NCBI RefSeq assembly: GCF_037975245.1
Contig: NC_092575.1
Span: forward strand, 24,024,341 to 24,088,340
Direction of reading: 5' to 3'
Source: Apostichopus japonicus
Lineage: Eukaryota > Echinodermata > Holothuroidea > Aspidochirotida > Stichopodidae
DNA: 64,000 nt
Position numbers and translations under genes: made by a program
Shown: in pieces, positions 12,001 to 23,900 of the stretch
How positions within the stretch are numbered: the stretch's first letter is position 1
Layout of the letters: the number at the start of each line of letters is the position of its first letter
The notes under the pieces: model-generated
Database searches by the model: none
Seen by the model: only the letters and a program-made list of their open reading frames with translations
Told to the model about the DNA's origin: nothing

Positions 12001-14666
12001 ACGCAAACAGAAACGTCTAATGCTGGTAATCTGACCTAGTTTCGAATGAGGTGTAACAGAAGTTTTTAACACCACCATCGATCCCAGAAAATACACACAC
12101 AGCTTGCGCGGTAATTAGACACTAGTGTACAGTCAGTACATACAGCTGCGGTCAATACCCACAGCACAGTATACAAACGATACAGCGATGGACATTTCAG
12201 GTCCAGCTAAAGATAACAATTAAGGAATCACGTTTCATTACTGTCTGCATTTTGTAGCGACACTTTTTCAGATGGCCGCACGCGGTTTTGGGTGAGTCTT
12301 CAATGCCTTTAAGTAGTGCACTTAAACTTAACATGACTGGAAGTGTGAATAATAACACTAAATTTGCATATTTTTAGTGATACAGCACAAACTCTAAGTA
12401 GGTGGTCAGTGGGACAAATCCAGCCCATTAAAGATTTCAATAATACTCTTGCAAGAAAATGTTGGCCCACAATATTGCACTGATTGGGCAAGCAGGCCTT
12501 TACGGATGTTTGAGCACCCTACCAGCCTACGTCCATATACCTACCCTCGGTGTAGGTGCAGTGAGATATTTAGTTCCCCCTGGCATTTTTATTTTTAACC
12601 GATAATTCTCTCTGACCGGCTTACAAAATTAATTGACAACCAATGTAATTAATTTACGGGATACACATGTACCAAGAATAAGGAAAGTGCTCCGAAGAGT
12701 TTTCTGACAATTGTTTGGAAGTAGTTTCCCTCTGTCCATGAACATTTTAATAATTAAAACAAGGTGTACGACAAGACAACATTATAGTTGGGAATGTACT
12801 GTAATCTGAATTAACCTTGAGTCTGGTACAGTATTTCATATCACAGCTGTCTAACCTTCCAATCATTGGAATTACTGTACAACTAAACTAATAAAATAAA
12901 CCATAATGTACCATAAAATAATTTGCTTACGAAACAAACAATCCTTGTTTCCCCTCGAAATTATGCCACACTTAACAAAGAAGAAGCAGTCCCCCTTATC
13001 ATCTGGACAATATTAGATGTCCAATTTTCTCCTCACCTTAGCAGCAATAATTGCACCCAAGGAAAGCAAATAATGACACACCGATCAGGATAAAAGATTG
13101 GAAGTACAGACTGATGGAACAACTCTTTCCACCCCCCATACCGGTATTTATCCTCCATTTCAATTATCCTAGTATGCGATATCTGATCAAACTTTCATAT
13201 CATCACGCCAAGATACCTCAATCTCTTGACACTTTTTCCCCCGAAATATCAATTCCTGCTGCAAATTGAAACAAATTGGAGCTGTCTCATCCAATCCTCG
13301 TCTCTCTCTTCCTCCATATTTTTCATCGTGGGACGAATGGATGAAACGACCGCAAAATGATTCCGAAATTAGGACAAGCGGATCGGTTTAGAGAGAAAAA
13401 TCACGTTCACCTGCCCGCCCTGATTAAAGCTAGTCATATTGAGTTCCCGGTTCCTATTAAACTTACCCCTCTGTGAAAGCCTGCCATGCCCCATTTCTAC
13501 ACATGAACTTTAAAATTACTTTCAGGTTTTAGCAACATACCAGGTTATGTGTTAATACCAATTACTTACTGTACATGTTAGCCGATACAGTAACATGCAG
13601 GCTTGGGATGAATGTGAATAGAGGGAGAATTATCTTCTTTTTTTGTGTCTGGTGTGATATACCTGCATCAATGTTGTTTGGCATTTCAAAACTGATTTAG
13701 AAATTCTGTGATAAACAATGTTGGGGCACTGAGCCACCCACACACTTTCTCTAAGTAATAAATTTATGAGCAAAAATATAAGCAGCTCGGCCACATTTCT
13801 GTGAATTATGCTGACAATTTTCAAAGTGGAATTTCTAAACTATACATATACAGTAGAGGGCAGCTTATACTAAAATTAGGGCACTAAATCCTGTATTTTC
13901 ACTCTTTTTATTAATACCTATAAATTCCTATCAAACTGTACATTTTTTTGTAAATTAAATTTAAACATCATCTGTGTATATTATCTGCAATTAACCTTTC
14001 CTGATGGAAAGGAAACTTAATTTATTCCAAACTTTTTCGCCTTAATAACCACTACATTAATCGACTAAACGCGGCGGTTAAGACATTTTATCATTTAATC
14101 TCCACCAAAGTGATCACTCCAGCTGCCAAATTAAAAAGTTTTCAAGACCATAATCGCTGTTCCTTGATCAAGACTCGTATGAGAACCATCTAATAACTGG
14201 TGAATATGTAATATTTCAAGAGCTTTAATAATCCTCTTACTCATAGGGAACAAGGATAAATCCCCCAAACGAAAACTTAGACATGCATCCTAACTCAATG
14301 CATGTTACAATGATCTATTATGACGGATAATCATTCAGACATCTCCCACCGGGAGCAATATTTAATAACTGCTCGAGGTCTAAAATCACAATTTTATAGA
14401 TAATGAATACAAAAATAGATCGGTGCTCGACAAAAGTGACACAGAAGAAAATAAAATCCAGTCAAATCACACATCATATATAACTTCCGTCCCAACATGT
14501 CAAAGTCCCAAACTGTGCAGTTTGAATACTATATTGTTATATGTGTAAAATGCACAGCTACTGTACCCACAAAGAAGACTTTCTGTTGTGTAATACTGTA
14601 GATGTGAAGTGATCTTGTGTTGGCACATTACATGCATCAACGTTAAACTGTTCAACAGGCCATTAA

Positions 14667-14792
14667 GGGATATATCTGCTTCTGAGAGAGAATCATAGCC
14701 ATTTAGGATATATATATACATCTGCTTCTTAGAGAGAATCATAGCTATTTAGGGATATATACATCTGCTTCTTAGGGAGAACCATAAAAATC
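14667..14792 (+). repeat. Three-copy tandem repeat of 42-46 bp
   Basis: GGATATAT...CTGCTTCT(G/T)AGAGAGAATCATAG recurs three times, with its CTGCTTCT word at 14676, 14722 and 14764. Copies differ by TA-run length and point changes. Confidence 0.85.
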
Positions 14793-15553
14793 TGGCAAAA
14801 GTTTTTTAAAAGAAAGATTCTGGTGAACATTTTCAATCTGACAGACTATTTAATATGTTCAGCCAATACCTACTGAATATAAGTTTATACATTTTGTTTG
14901 TTTTTACAAAAGTTTGAGGTGTTCCCTTTCACACAATAATAGGCTGAATAAATCTTAAATTTCAAAAGACTGAACTGACAACTCACGTTCACAAACCATC
15001 CCGTGCTCAACTCAATTTCGAGTAGCACGTTTACCTGTACAGTGACTACTAGAAAATATTCCCTGTAATGAAGGATTTTTGCACCTGACCTTCGCTTGTA
15101 CGGTCTATAAACAACGGATATATTACTAAAAACGGATATATTATTAAAACAACGGATATAAAACATTATCACAACATTGGGTGGAAATAACCTTAATGCA
15201 AACATCATCTGTGTAAGAGGATTGCAAAGTTCAAACAATCTTCACCCTGAGGTGAAATGATGGATGATGTAAAAATGATCTAACAGGTATGTAATTAATC
15301 CTAACTCAAGGACAATCCAGATTAATTTCACTCAAAAGTTTTGAACATATTGAGAGTGCGAAATGTTGACAGTGCAGCTTAAAGTGCTGGATATTATCAC
15401 TGTCTGCTCTGAGTTAATATTTCCCCCCCGGCCTTTGCAACATGAATACACATGTATACCGTACTTGATACGATAGTTAAACATGTAAGTATATATCAAA
15501 GCCAACTTAATCAAGATTGTTGTCGGTGTCTCTTCTCTGATGCCCCTTGGCGA

Positions 15554-17279
15554 TAGGGTTGGGCGATATTTGCTTTTTAACGTCACGATAAATAGTTCAA
15601 AAATTATCGCGATATTTCGATAATTACGATAATTTTTCCTTGTTGTTTTTAGTGTGTTCGCAAACACACTAAAAACAACTGCCGATTTACCACCGGTGTT
15701 TTCGCGTAGCGAACACACCAACCCCTGCTGCGTGAGAGCATAATGGCGTGGGGTCAAGGGGCCCACCTTAGGGCCCCAGTGGGGTTAAGAGATGAACCCC
15801 TTGCGTGGGGTCCAGGGGCGAAGGCCCCGGAAAATTTTAGTATTTTTGCGTGTCTGGCGATAACAAACTCGCAGTTGAGGATTCAAAATACTAACAACTT
15901 TTTGAATATAAATTGTCACGAAACTGATGAAAATTTGAAAATGACAAGTTAGAGTAGCTACTGTATATTATATGATAAAATGAAAAGAGATTTAACCTGT
16001 CTTACAATCTTTAAAATGGTTAACTTACAAACCTGACGATATTATGAAAGAAACTACGTTCGACAAAGCCCCGTTTCTAGACTGCCTAACAATGAACAGC
16101 GTGCACTATACGTACATCAGTTTACAAGTTTACTGCACAGTGTTTACCCCTACTTAAATATCACGGTAGGCTACTGTACATGTGCTGCGGATTTTCCCAT
16201 GTAAATTGCCAAACAACCCCCCTGTCTAACACCTGTTTGTTAACATTTTTGGCACGTTTCCAAAAAACTTTTCATGGAGTAAACTATTTTGACTCCACTC
16301 TAGAATTAATTAGGTCAGTCAGTAAAGTATCTGTAAAGTTATGCGAAATATTATTTTAGACGTTTAAGAAAATTTATATCCCCGTAACATTAAGGTAGGT
16401 AAAACCATGGATGTAAAAACACACCTCAAGCCAACCGACTCATCCGCATGAACAAAACAATATGTTCCCCATGATACACGAGGCACAGTCTATACCATAC
16501 AGACAGCACGATATCAAGGCCCAGTAGCTACAGTATGGCCATCTTTATGAAAGTAAATCTTGCAATCCCATGTTTTAGGCCACTTGGCATGATGAACTAA
16601 ATGCTAAATATTGTTTCCATGTCCTTGTAGAAAACATCAACTTAGCAAAATACAATTAGTTGTGTTTTTGTTGTTAGGTGAGATTCGTAACCAACGAAGT
16701 GGTTAGGCTATGTACTATACTCTTAACTATGGTAGGATATTTATTTTTCCTTTTTTTGTGGAAATTCTAGAAAATACTTTCTCTTTCCCCCGCTTAACAG
16801 CAGATGTGGTCGTATGGTTTATTCATAAATGGGTGTACTAGAGCCTTGTTTACATGACATTTGTTGCATTTATCACGATATGCCAGTTTCGCGTGAATTT
16901 TTCGAAGGTATTTTGCTCGATCTTTCGTAAAATTTGAAAGGTGTACCAACTTACTGTTCGTACACAATTGGTAATTTCTCGACTGATTTTCGAGGTTTTT
17001 TCTCTATACAGTTAATGTTGTAAAGGACAGGTTTTTTACGAAGTTCAAAAGTCAGTAAATGAAGTTGATAAACTTTATTTTGTTTCAACTTTCTTAACCA
17101 TGGAATGCTAGAATAAACATTTAAACACGAAACGGAGAAAGGATAATCGCATTTTTATCCACACTTATTTCAAATTTCTTTCACAAGAAATTATCGTCAT
17201 TTGTTCGATCCTCAAAAAATATCGTCCTGAAAAAAAATTATCGCGATAATAATAATTTTCGATATATCGCCCAACCCTA
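15554..17279. mobile_element. Non-autonomous hAT-type DNA transposon, complete
   Basis: The left end TAGGGTTGGGCGATAT is mirrored at the right end (ATATCGCCCAACCCTA). Perfect 8-bp target duplications CTTGGCGA flank it at 15546-15553 and 17280-17287. An 8-bp duplication with a (C/T)AGGG-type terminus points to the hAT superfamily. Subterminal regions are rich in ATTATCGCGATA-like palindromes. Inside are two hairpins near 15650-15715, one with 17-bp arms of AGTGTGTT type. No transposase frame is present in its 1,726 bp. The interior 15650-16750 is shared with the element at 1416-2945. Confidence 0.85.
15650..16750 (-). repeat. Shared internal module, copy 2
   Basis: Similar, in inverted orientation, to 1655-2340. 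Matching landmarks include the G/C-rich block with GGGGCGAAGGCCCC (CGGGGGCTTTCGCCCCC in the other copy), AAACGGGGCTTTG, GTTAACAAACAGGTGTTA and ATCCTACCATAGTTAAG. Copy 2 has about 400 bp (around 16266-16665) that copy 1 lacks. Confidence 0.75.
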
Positions 17280-17701
17280 CTTGGCGATATATAAATTCTC
17301 TGTAAGTTACCCCTTTCACTTATAAAACATGGAGATCACCTAATCACCATTGAAAAAATCCTTTCCTAAATGGGTCTAGGTCCCCCCCCCCCTCGACTAC
17401 AAGTATACTTATAAAAGAACAAAACAACAATTCCGACAATGACCGATTGATTAAACAAAAAAGTAGCGACCACTCCCTTCCCAAAAAATTGAAACCGCTC
17501 CGTCTCCACAATCCTCAGGACTTAGAAATTCCTCTCCTTTAGAAATCCCTCCCTAATTGGCTCTTGGACTCTGACCTCGGGTATATTTATGGCTATCTAT
17601 ACAATGTTATTATATAAGACTTCATTTATCAGCAATTCCTTGACTGAACATAGGTCAACTTAAGTGTCTATTCTATAAAAACAATCTTATTATCCCCCGT
17701 G

Positions 17702-17717
17702 GACCTCTCGAGAGGTC
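17702..17717. repeat. Perfect 16-bp palindrome
   Basis: GACCTCTCGAGAGGTC is fully self-complementary. Its function is unknown. Confidence 0.6.
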
Positions 17718-18412
17718 GACCAGGGGTTAAGCTCCTTTTGATTTGAAATTTCACCATGATTCATTGACTTCAACTTGTGAAACATTTTCTGGTATTTAAC
17801 CTCTTCTACCCAAAGGCCCCTAGCTCTTCCTTCACCCGGACGATAATACCACCGATAAACAAGGATGTTTTAATAATTTAAAGAAACAGCAGAGCACTGC
17901 GAAGGGACTTATCCTCATCCTCCTCCAACTTTGGGTAATGTTTAGATATAGTTGAATTTAAATAATGACAAAGTGATTACTTCTAAATCCATTATCTAAT
18001 CACACTTGCTTTTTGGTTTCCCAAAAGGGAAATTCATGGAGTCATTCTTACAGACCTTGCAAAATTGTGATGGGGAACCCCGGATTGCAAAGACAGCAAT
18101 AACTATAATGCGGATCACAAAGTCGGTAATTACTATTACCGTTAGGTACGTTCAACACGGCAGCATACAGAAACGCCATACTCAAATCCAAAGTGAATCA
18201 ATGAGGTCACACATCCGGAGTCTATGCATGCTAAGTTCTTCAATACCGCCCTCGTTACCTTTCGGGGGAAAAATTTCCCGCTGTAGTTTTGATTCTTCTA
18301 GTAAAAGGGTGATGCCATATTAGAGCACCAGTGCTTCTTCCTGAGTTCTGCTTTATTTCCTATAGTCTGGTACTGTATACTGTATGCTTACCGTACACAT
18401 ACAGTATATTAA

Positions 18413-18686
18413 GGAGTGTTAGCTCAGTGGTTAACACCCGTGCCTTTCAATCATAAGGTCCCTGGTTCGAGTCACTCCAACATTAATGTACAGTATGTCG
18501 TCCAGTTACAGAGTTGTTGACAATTGACAATTAATAATAATGGACATTAAATATGAATGTAAGAGTGTGACTTCGGTCAGCTTGCGGCTTTGATAAGCCA
18601 ATGAGGCTTCTTCGCAAGTTCCTGCTCGCAGGAGGATCTAACATACATACATACATACATACATACATACATACATACATACATAC
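18413..18686 (+). mobile_element. tRNA-derived SINE
   Basis: The head resembles a tRNA. GGAGTG (18413-18418) pairs with CACTCC (18473-18478), TTAGCTCAGTGG matches the pol III A box and GGTTCGAGTC matches the B box. The head is only 66 nt and its D arm does not pair well, so it is not a functional tRNA gene. A body of about 160 bp follows, including a hairpin TCCTGC-TC-GCAGGA, and it ends in a (CATA)n tail at 18640-18686. Head, body and short tandem tail together define a SINE. No clear target duplication is visible. Confidence 0.75.
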
Positions 18687-20819
18687 TGTATCAATTACTA
18701 ATTATACTGTCTGTATGTTCCAGTGGCAAAATAAAATACTGATGACTCAAAAGACTTAGTACGTTTTGGTTTATCATTCATTTCACTTTATATGGTCTCT
18801 CTCACAAGAGAGAATATGTATCATTTCACTGACAGCCAGTGGTGACATATCAAAAATATTCTCCCAGGAATTTTATGCCCAGTAATCATTCAATTCGATA
18901 AGGACCTTACCAGATGTAACAACCATATTTAACAGATGACAAAGACGTTTGGGAAGACTCTTTGGGAGAGAACACATCGTGGCATATATGAAATTTGATA
19001 AAAAACATCTAATATTATACAAAATGTCATTTCAGATCATAAGTGAAGTATGTCGAGGGAGTTTGTTTTATCTTTTAATCAAGATGTGGCTCACCGAGTT
19101 TTCTTCCGATATGTCAGAAGTATTCTTTGAAATTGACAGACTCTTGTTGGATCTCTGGTCGTGGCGCACGTACCAGACAATGAAGTCTGTTCCCTTTTAT
19201 GATGAAAATCAAGACAGCATCATTCTCCATTTCAATATCATAGAACTGTTTTGAAAATTCGCACTTGTACCGTGGTAAACGCATCAGATCGCTGACATAC
19301 GTGTCTCACTGCGTAGTTGAGATGCTGGTTTGGCGACCTGCTCGACTGAAATGCGATATGACTCAACAGGATGATTGTGACAAGTTGAAGATAATGTAAC
19401 AGTGTCTGTGTGGGTGTTTGTGTGTGCGTGTTTCGGACAGAACAAGTTATCTTTGACTGATTGGCTGTTGGCAGCATGTACCAGTTTACAATTACCCAGT
19501 TTCCCAAAATGTACAATCAATAACAGGGAAAAAACCATGCATGGGGCTTTACTGTACCAAGCTACCCTCTGTACTGTCTGTTCTCTGCATATGGCATTAT
19601 GCAGTGAGCAGGGCCCGGTTGTCAAGGTTACGACGGTCGTGTCGATGTAGGGTCGAGCTTCAGTCGGGGCACTGTGCCCTGGGCTTCAGTTGGGGCACCC
19701 TGTCTTAAATGTTAAAATAAATATCTTTAGAGCTAAACCATTTCACAATGCATTCCATTCCCAATACTGTAACTACTTTTCTTCCTACAAAAATATGCGA
19801 TAGTCGAACATAAAAGGTGTCACAGTCTGTATGGCAATTTTCAACTTTATACAGCAGACGAAGTTATGAATCACTCTACCTTGGGTTAATTAGCTTATAA
19901 GTCAAAAACCAAAATAACAAACCTGACCTATATAGTTCACGTCAAGCTGACATTCAGGAAGAAATGGTACTGGCCTCATATGTTTGTTACAAACTTAAAG
20001 CTGTCAGGAGACACTATGGGCATTTTCACAGTTTTAAATTTCCGAGACAAGGATGATTTAAACTCGCATCGATAAACCCTCAGCGAATGTAATATTTATC
20101 TGATCCTTATTGTCTGTTCACTTCATAAATGTTATGTGGGAGGTGAATTATTTACAGCACTCACTTTTCTAAAGAGCAGAGTTGGAGAGTCACATGTAAA
20201 AACATGAAATAATATAAACAAAGTCATCCCCCAAAGAAACAATGAAAAACAAGTAAATTTACATGTGGGTTTGCTGCAGGCTGTATAATTGAGAACTGCA
20301 ATTGTATCTCTCACCATAAAGTTGACCTGTATGTACGTAATTATGGACAAGAAGCCGGCCGAAACTGTTAATTTTGGTCTGAGTTTTGTCTGGTATACTC
20401 GTAGAAGCTCTCTGAATAGACACGTGGTAACATTGGGTAACCATGAGAGTTTCCAATCGTTGGTGCCCCAGTTTTAATCCCACATGGAGACTGAACGTTG
20501 GGTATTGTCGAATGAGGTGGACGGCGCAGTTTGGACACAAAAAATGACCACATGCAATATGTGTAAGTCACCAATTTACAGAGAGGGCAGTATGATATGA
20601 TTTCCAATGATGAAAGATCATTATTACACCACATCAAATTAATGCTCTTCCAAATCATATCAAATCCATCACGCCTTCTCATCTTTTTAAAAGAAGCATC
20701 TCATGTAATTTAGGGTGTTTGAGGAGAGGGAGGCGCTTTTCAGTATTGTGTGCAATATGTATGTTTTTTGAGTCCTATTTATTGGTTTCATTAGTATTTA
20801 CCATTGAAAGTGCAATTTT

Positions 20820-20988
20820 TCGTCTATAGGGCCCCACTGGAAATGGACCGACGTTCTGTCTGCCCTATGGGTTTAGCTCCTGTTACTCTTTTTGTTCTTT
20901 TCAATTCCATCCTATTTTTCTATTATGTCTCTGTAATTTTTTCTTGTATTTTGAACAATCTGAGTGCGAATAAAACAAACAAACAAAC
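20820..20988 (+). mobile_element. 3' end of a retroposon with (CAAA)n tail
   Basis: A stretch beginning near AGGGCCCCACTGGAAATGG, rich in T and C (CTTTTTGTTCTTTTCAATTC), ends in AATAAAACAAACAAACAAAC at 20969-20988. A polyadenylation-like signal running into a short tandem tail is typical of truncated LINE or SINE 3' ends. No reverse transcriptase frame is preserved. The 5' limit is approximate. Confidence 0.45.
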
Positions 20989-23900
20989 TGGCTCTAGAGC
21001 TGATTTTATGCCAAGATGTGCCAGAACCCATGGCTTACTAGAAACCTAGGTGTGGCATGACCACAACACAGACTATCTAACAACAGTCACATATTAAAAT
21101 ATGGTTCTGGATCTGGACAAAGGAAATATTTAGTATGCCAGTCAACAACAAACAGTAAGCAATTTGAGTAGGTAGTCCCAACTGATGCCGTAGGTAACTA
21201 TACTGTAATTGTCAGGTCAGAGACATAAGGGAGGAGGGGGGAATGGGGGGGGGGACAGCTAGGAGGGCTGAGGCACAAATCTGCCCACAGAATCTAACAT
21301 TTCAACATGGAAACATCTGCCTTGATTTTTTAACGAAAACTAAAAGATTTCTAAACCTAAAACTACTGCAAAGGACAATGTTCTTAGCCTGATAACAATT
21401 TGTTTCGTGATCATCAAATATAAACCCTGTGAGATCTTGTGTGAGTTTCAAAAAGAAAGAAACATGAAAAATAAGAATTTATTCTTCTTTTTCCTTTTTT
21501 TTTTTTAGAGTTAACAGTCCATCAACCTAGAAAAAATTTCAAAGGCACTTTTAAAGGCACAACAGACGACACAACTGAAATGAGATTAAATTATAAAAGA
21601 AAGTAAAAAGAATTCCGCTCCAGCAATAACTGTTTCCAAGGAACAAAAAAATAAAGAATGCAAAATAATGTAACCTTTCTCGAGTACCAGGAGAGGTTTT
21701 TCTCACCTTTAGTTTTAGACAACCTACTTTACAATACTGTAGTTCCCCCCCCCCCCAAAAAAAAAAAACATATCTCAAATTAAGCAGTAGTACTTATAAA
21801 CATAGAATGAGATATTTTCCTGCTTAAACCCCACGTTTACTGTACTTGCTACTAATTGCTTTAATACCATCACTTTAATGCTCTTTAGAAATGCAATATT
21901 AGATTTAAAATGCATCAAATGTTTTATTTTCATATCCATTACCATTTCCTGTCATTGGGCCATAAAGAGAGAGAGAAAGAGGGGAAAATTTCACATGAAA
22001 AAGATAAAAATTGACCAATAAAGATGTATGAACTGGCTTGTTAGATTTTACAGCCTACAGATCACAACGCATCAGATCTTTCCGAAATCAAACAGGGTAT
22101 TAAAAAAAAAGTCACGGCAGAGACATGGATAGCATAATAAGATGCATGGAATTATGTCTGCCACTTTTTGGCAGTTCAAATAGACTCAAGAGCCTCTATA
22201 AAACTTGTGTTTGAAGAAATAAACAGAACAACTGCAGAAATACTGCAGAAGATAAGCTTCTAATTGAAAAATCTGTTTTGATTGGCAATATTTCTGAGCA
22301 GTTTTATCCATTTTGCTTGTGCGAGAAATGTTAGACGTATGCAGGTTTAAGGTTGTCATTTCATTTCTTGCCTAGTATTCCTTCTTATTAGCAGACATAG
22401 TTTAATACAATGTTAGAAAATTGTCAACATTTGTTTCGAGAAAAAAAAAAGACAAAGATAAATATATTTTGTTTTTATTGAAATGAAAAAAAGTTTGAAA
22501 TGGAGTATAAAAGTCAAAAGGCTATAATTACCACTAAGTTATGCTCTTGAATACTTAAAATGCAGAGCTGACATTGTAATATATTTTTAAAACCAGAATG
22601 TAAAACTAGTTATTGATGTTTGATGGATGATTTATCATAACAGTGTATGAAACCAATGATATCCTTGTAAAGATATCATGAAAAAGTTATGTTTAATATG
22701 AGTTCTGCAGATACGCTTGTCCTCTTCATGGATTTTTACCTTCACTAAAATAAATAAATAAATAAATAATAAAATGATAAAAAAAAAAATAATACAAAAT
22801 ATATAAATACATTTATTATTAAATAATACTTTCCCATGGAAGTAGGAGACTTGTCAATGTTACATTTCCCTAGGCATGGTGGTCGCAACGTTTTCACGTT
22901 TGAGCTAGTTAAGCCAAATGACTTTGCCTTTAACTAATATCAAGGGGTTTGTCCAACTCGGAATGGGTAACCTACATGTTTCCATTCTTGAGAATAGGTA
23001 GGTACAAGGTTTTCACTGTTTCATCCTGTTGACTTCAGATGACTCTTGACCTCACATCAAGACTGATCCTTTCAGTTAGGAAAAGTTTTGTTCAACTTTT
23101 GTGGGACCCGTTCCACTAAATTTGACACAAAGTCCATAGAAACTGCATCAACCCTTATTGTTATTTTGTTGATGTCCAAAAGTTTCATCATGGACCAATC
23201 ACATCATGCTTGATACTCTCAAGTATGAAAATGTTCTGTTCGACTTTAGGTGGGACCGTTCCATTAAATTTGATACGGGGGTGGTCAACTTATGAGCTAT
23301 CCAAGAGTGCATCATTACTGAAATCTTAAATTCTTAACACAGATTAGGTTCACCTCCATTGAAATGTTACATCCACAACATTCCAGCCAATTTGGACAAA
23401 AGGCTCTAGGAGTAGCATTTTCTACGGTTTCAGAAAATAACCTCTCATAACCTCAAAATAACCTTCAAATTTAGTAAATATCATCGCATGTATGGAAATT
23501 TAACTCACGCAAACCTGACACAAAATTTGAGCCAACTCGAAGAGAAAGAGACGAAATGACAGCCATTCCCAGACAGTGGCAAAAAGTGACAGAATTTTGG
23601 CAAAATCGCACGATAGCAATACCCCAGGTGAAAGCTTTCAGCAAAGCTAAAAACACCATGGCTCTATACATATAAAATATAGTGGGAAAATGTATAGGCC
23701 TGGCAAAGGGTTGAAGAATTAACTACGAATCTTTTAACCCTTGGGAAATTGTTACAGCCTTTGATGGTTACAAATTTGTATTTTCAATTTTGACACACCT
23801 GCAACTTCTTAATCCCCCTAGATGAATAAATATTTTGGTCACATTTAATTTACTTTTTTCTTCCCTTTCATCTCCACATATCAGACATTGGATATGAATG

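Noticed and set aside
14885-15238. 117-residue minus-strand ORF
   Set aside because: AT-rich composition, no domain, no splice or start context; consistent with chance.
15332-15766. 144-residue minus-strand ORF
   Set aside because: It runs from flanking DNA into the end of the hAT-type element and across its terminal repeat; no transposase similarity is seen.
18006-18323. 105-residue plus-strand ORF
   Set aside because: No recognisable domain, and no supporting splice signals in the myosin intron.
18413-18478. Functional tRNA gene
   Set aside because: The acceptor-like stem and both promoter boxes are present, but the D arm does not pair and the length is only 66 nt; the attached body and tail mark it as a SINE.
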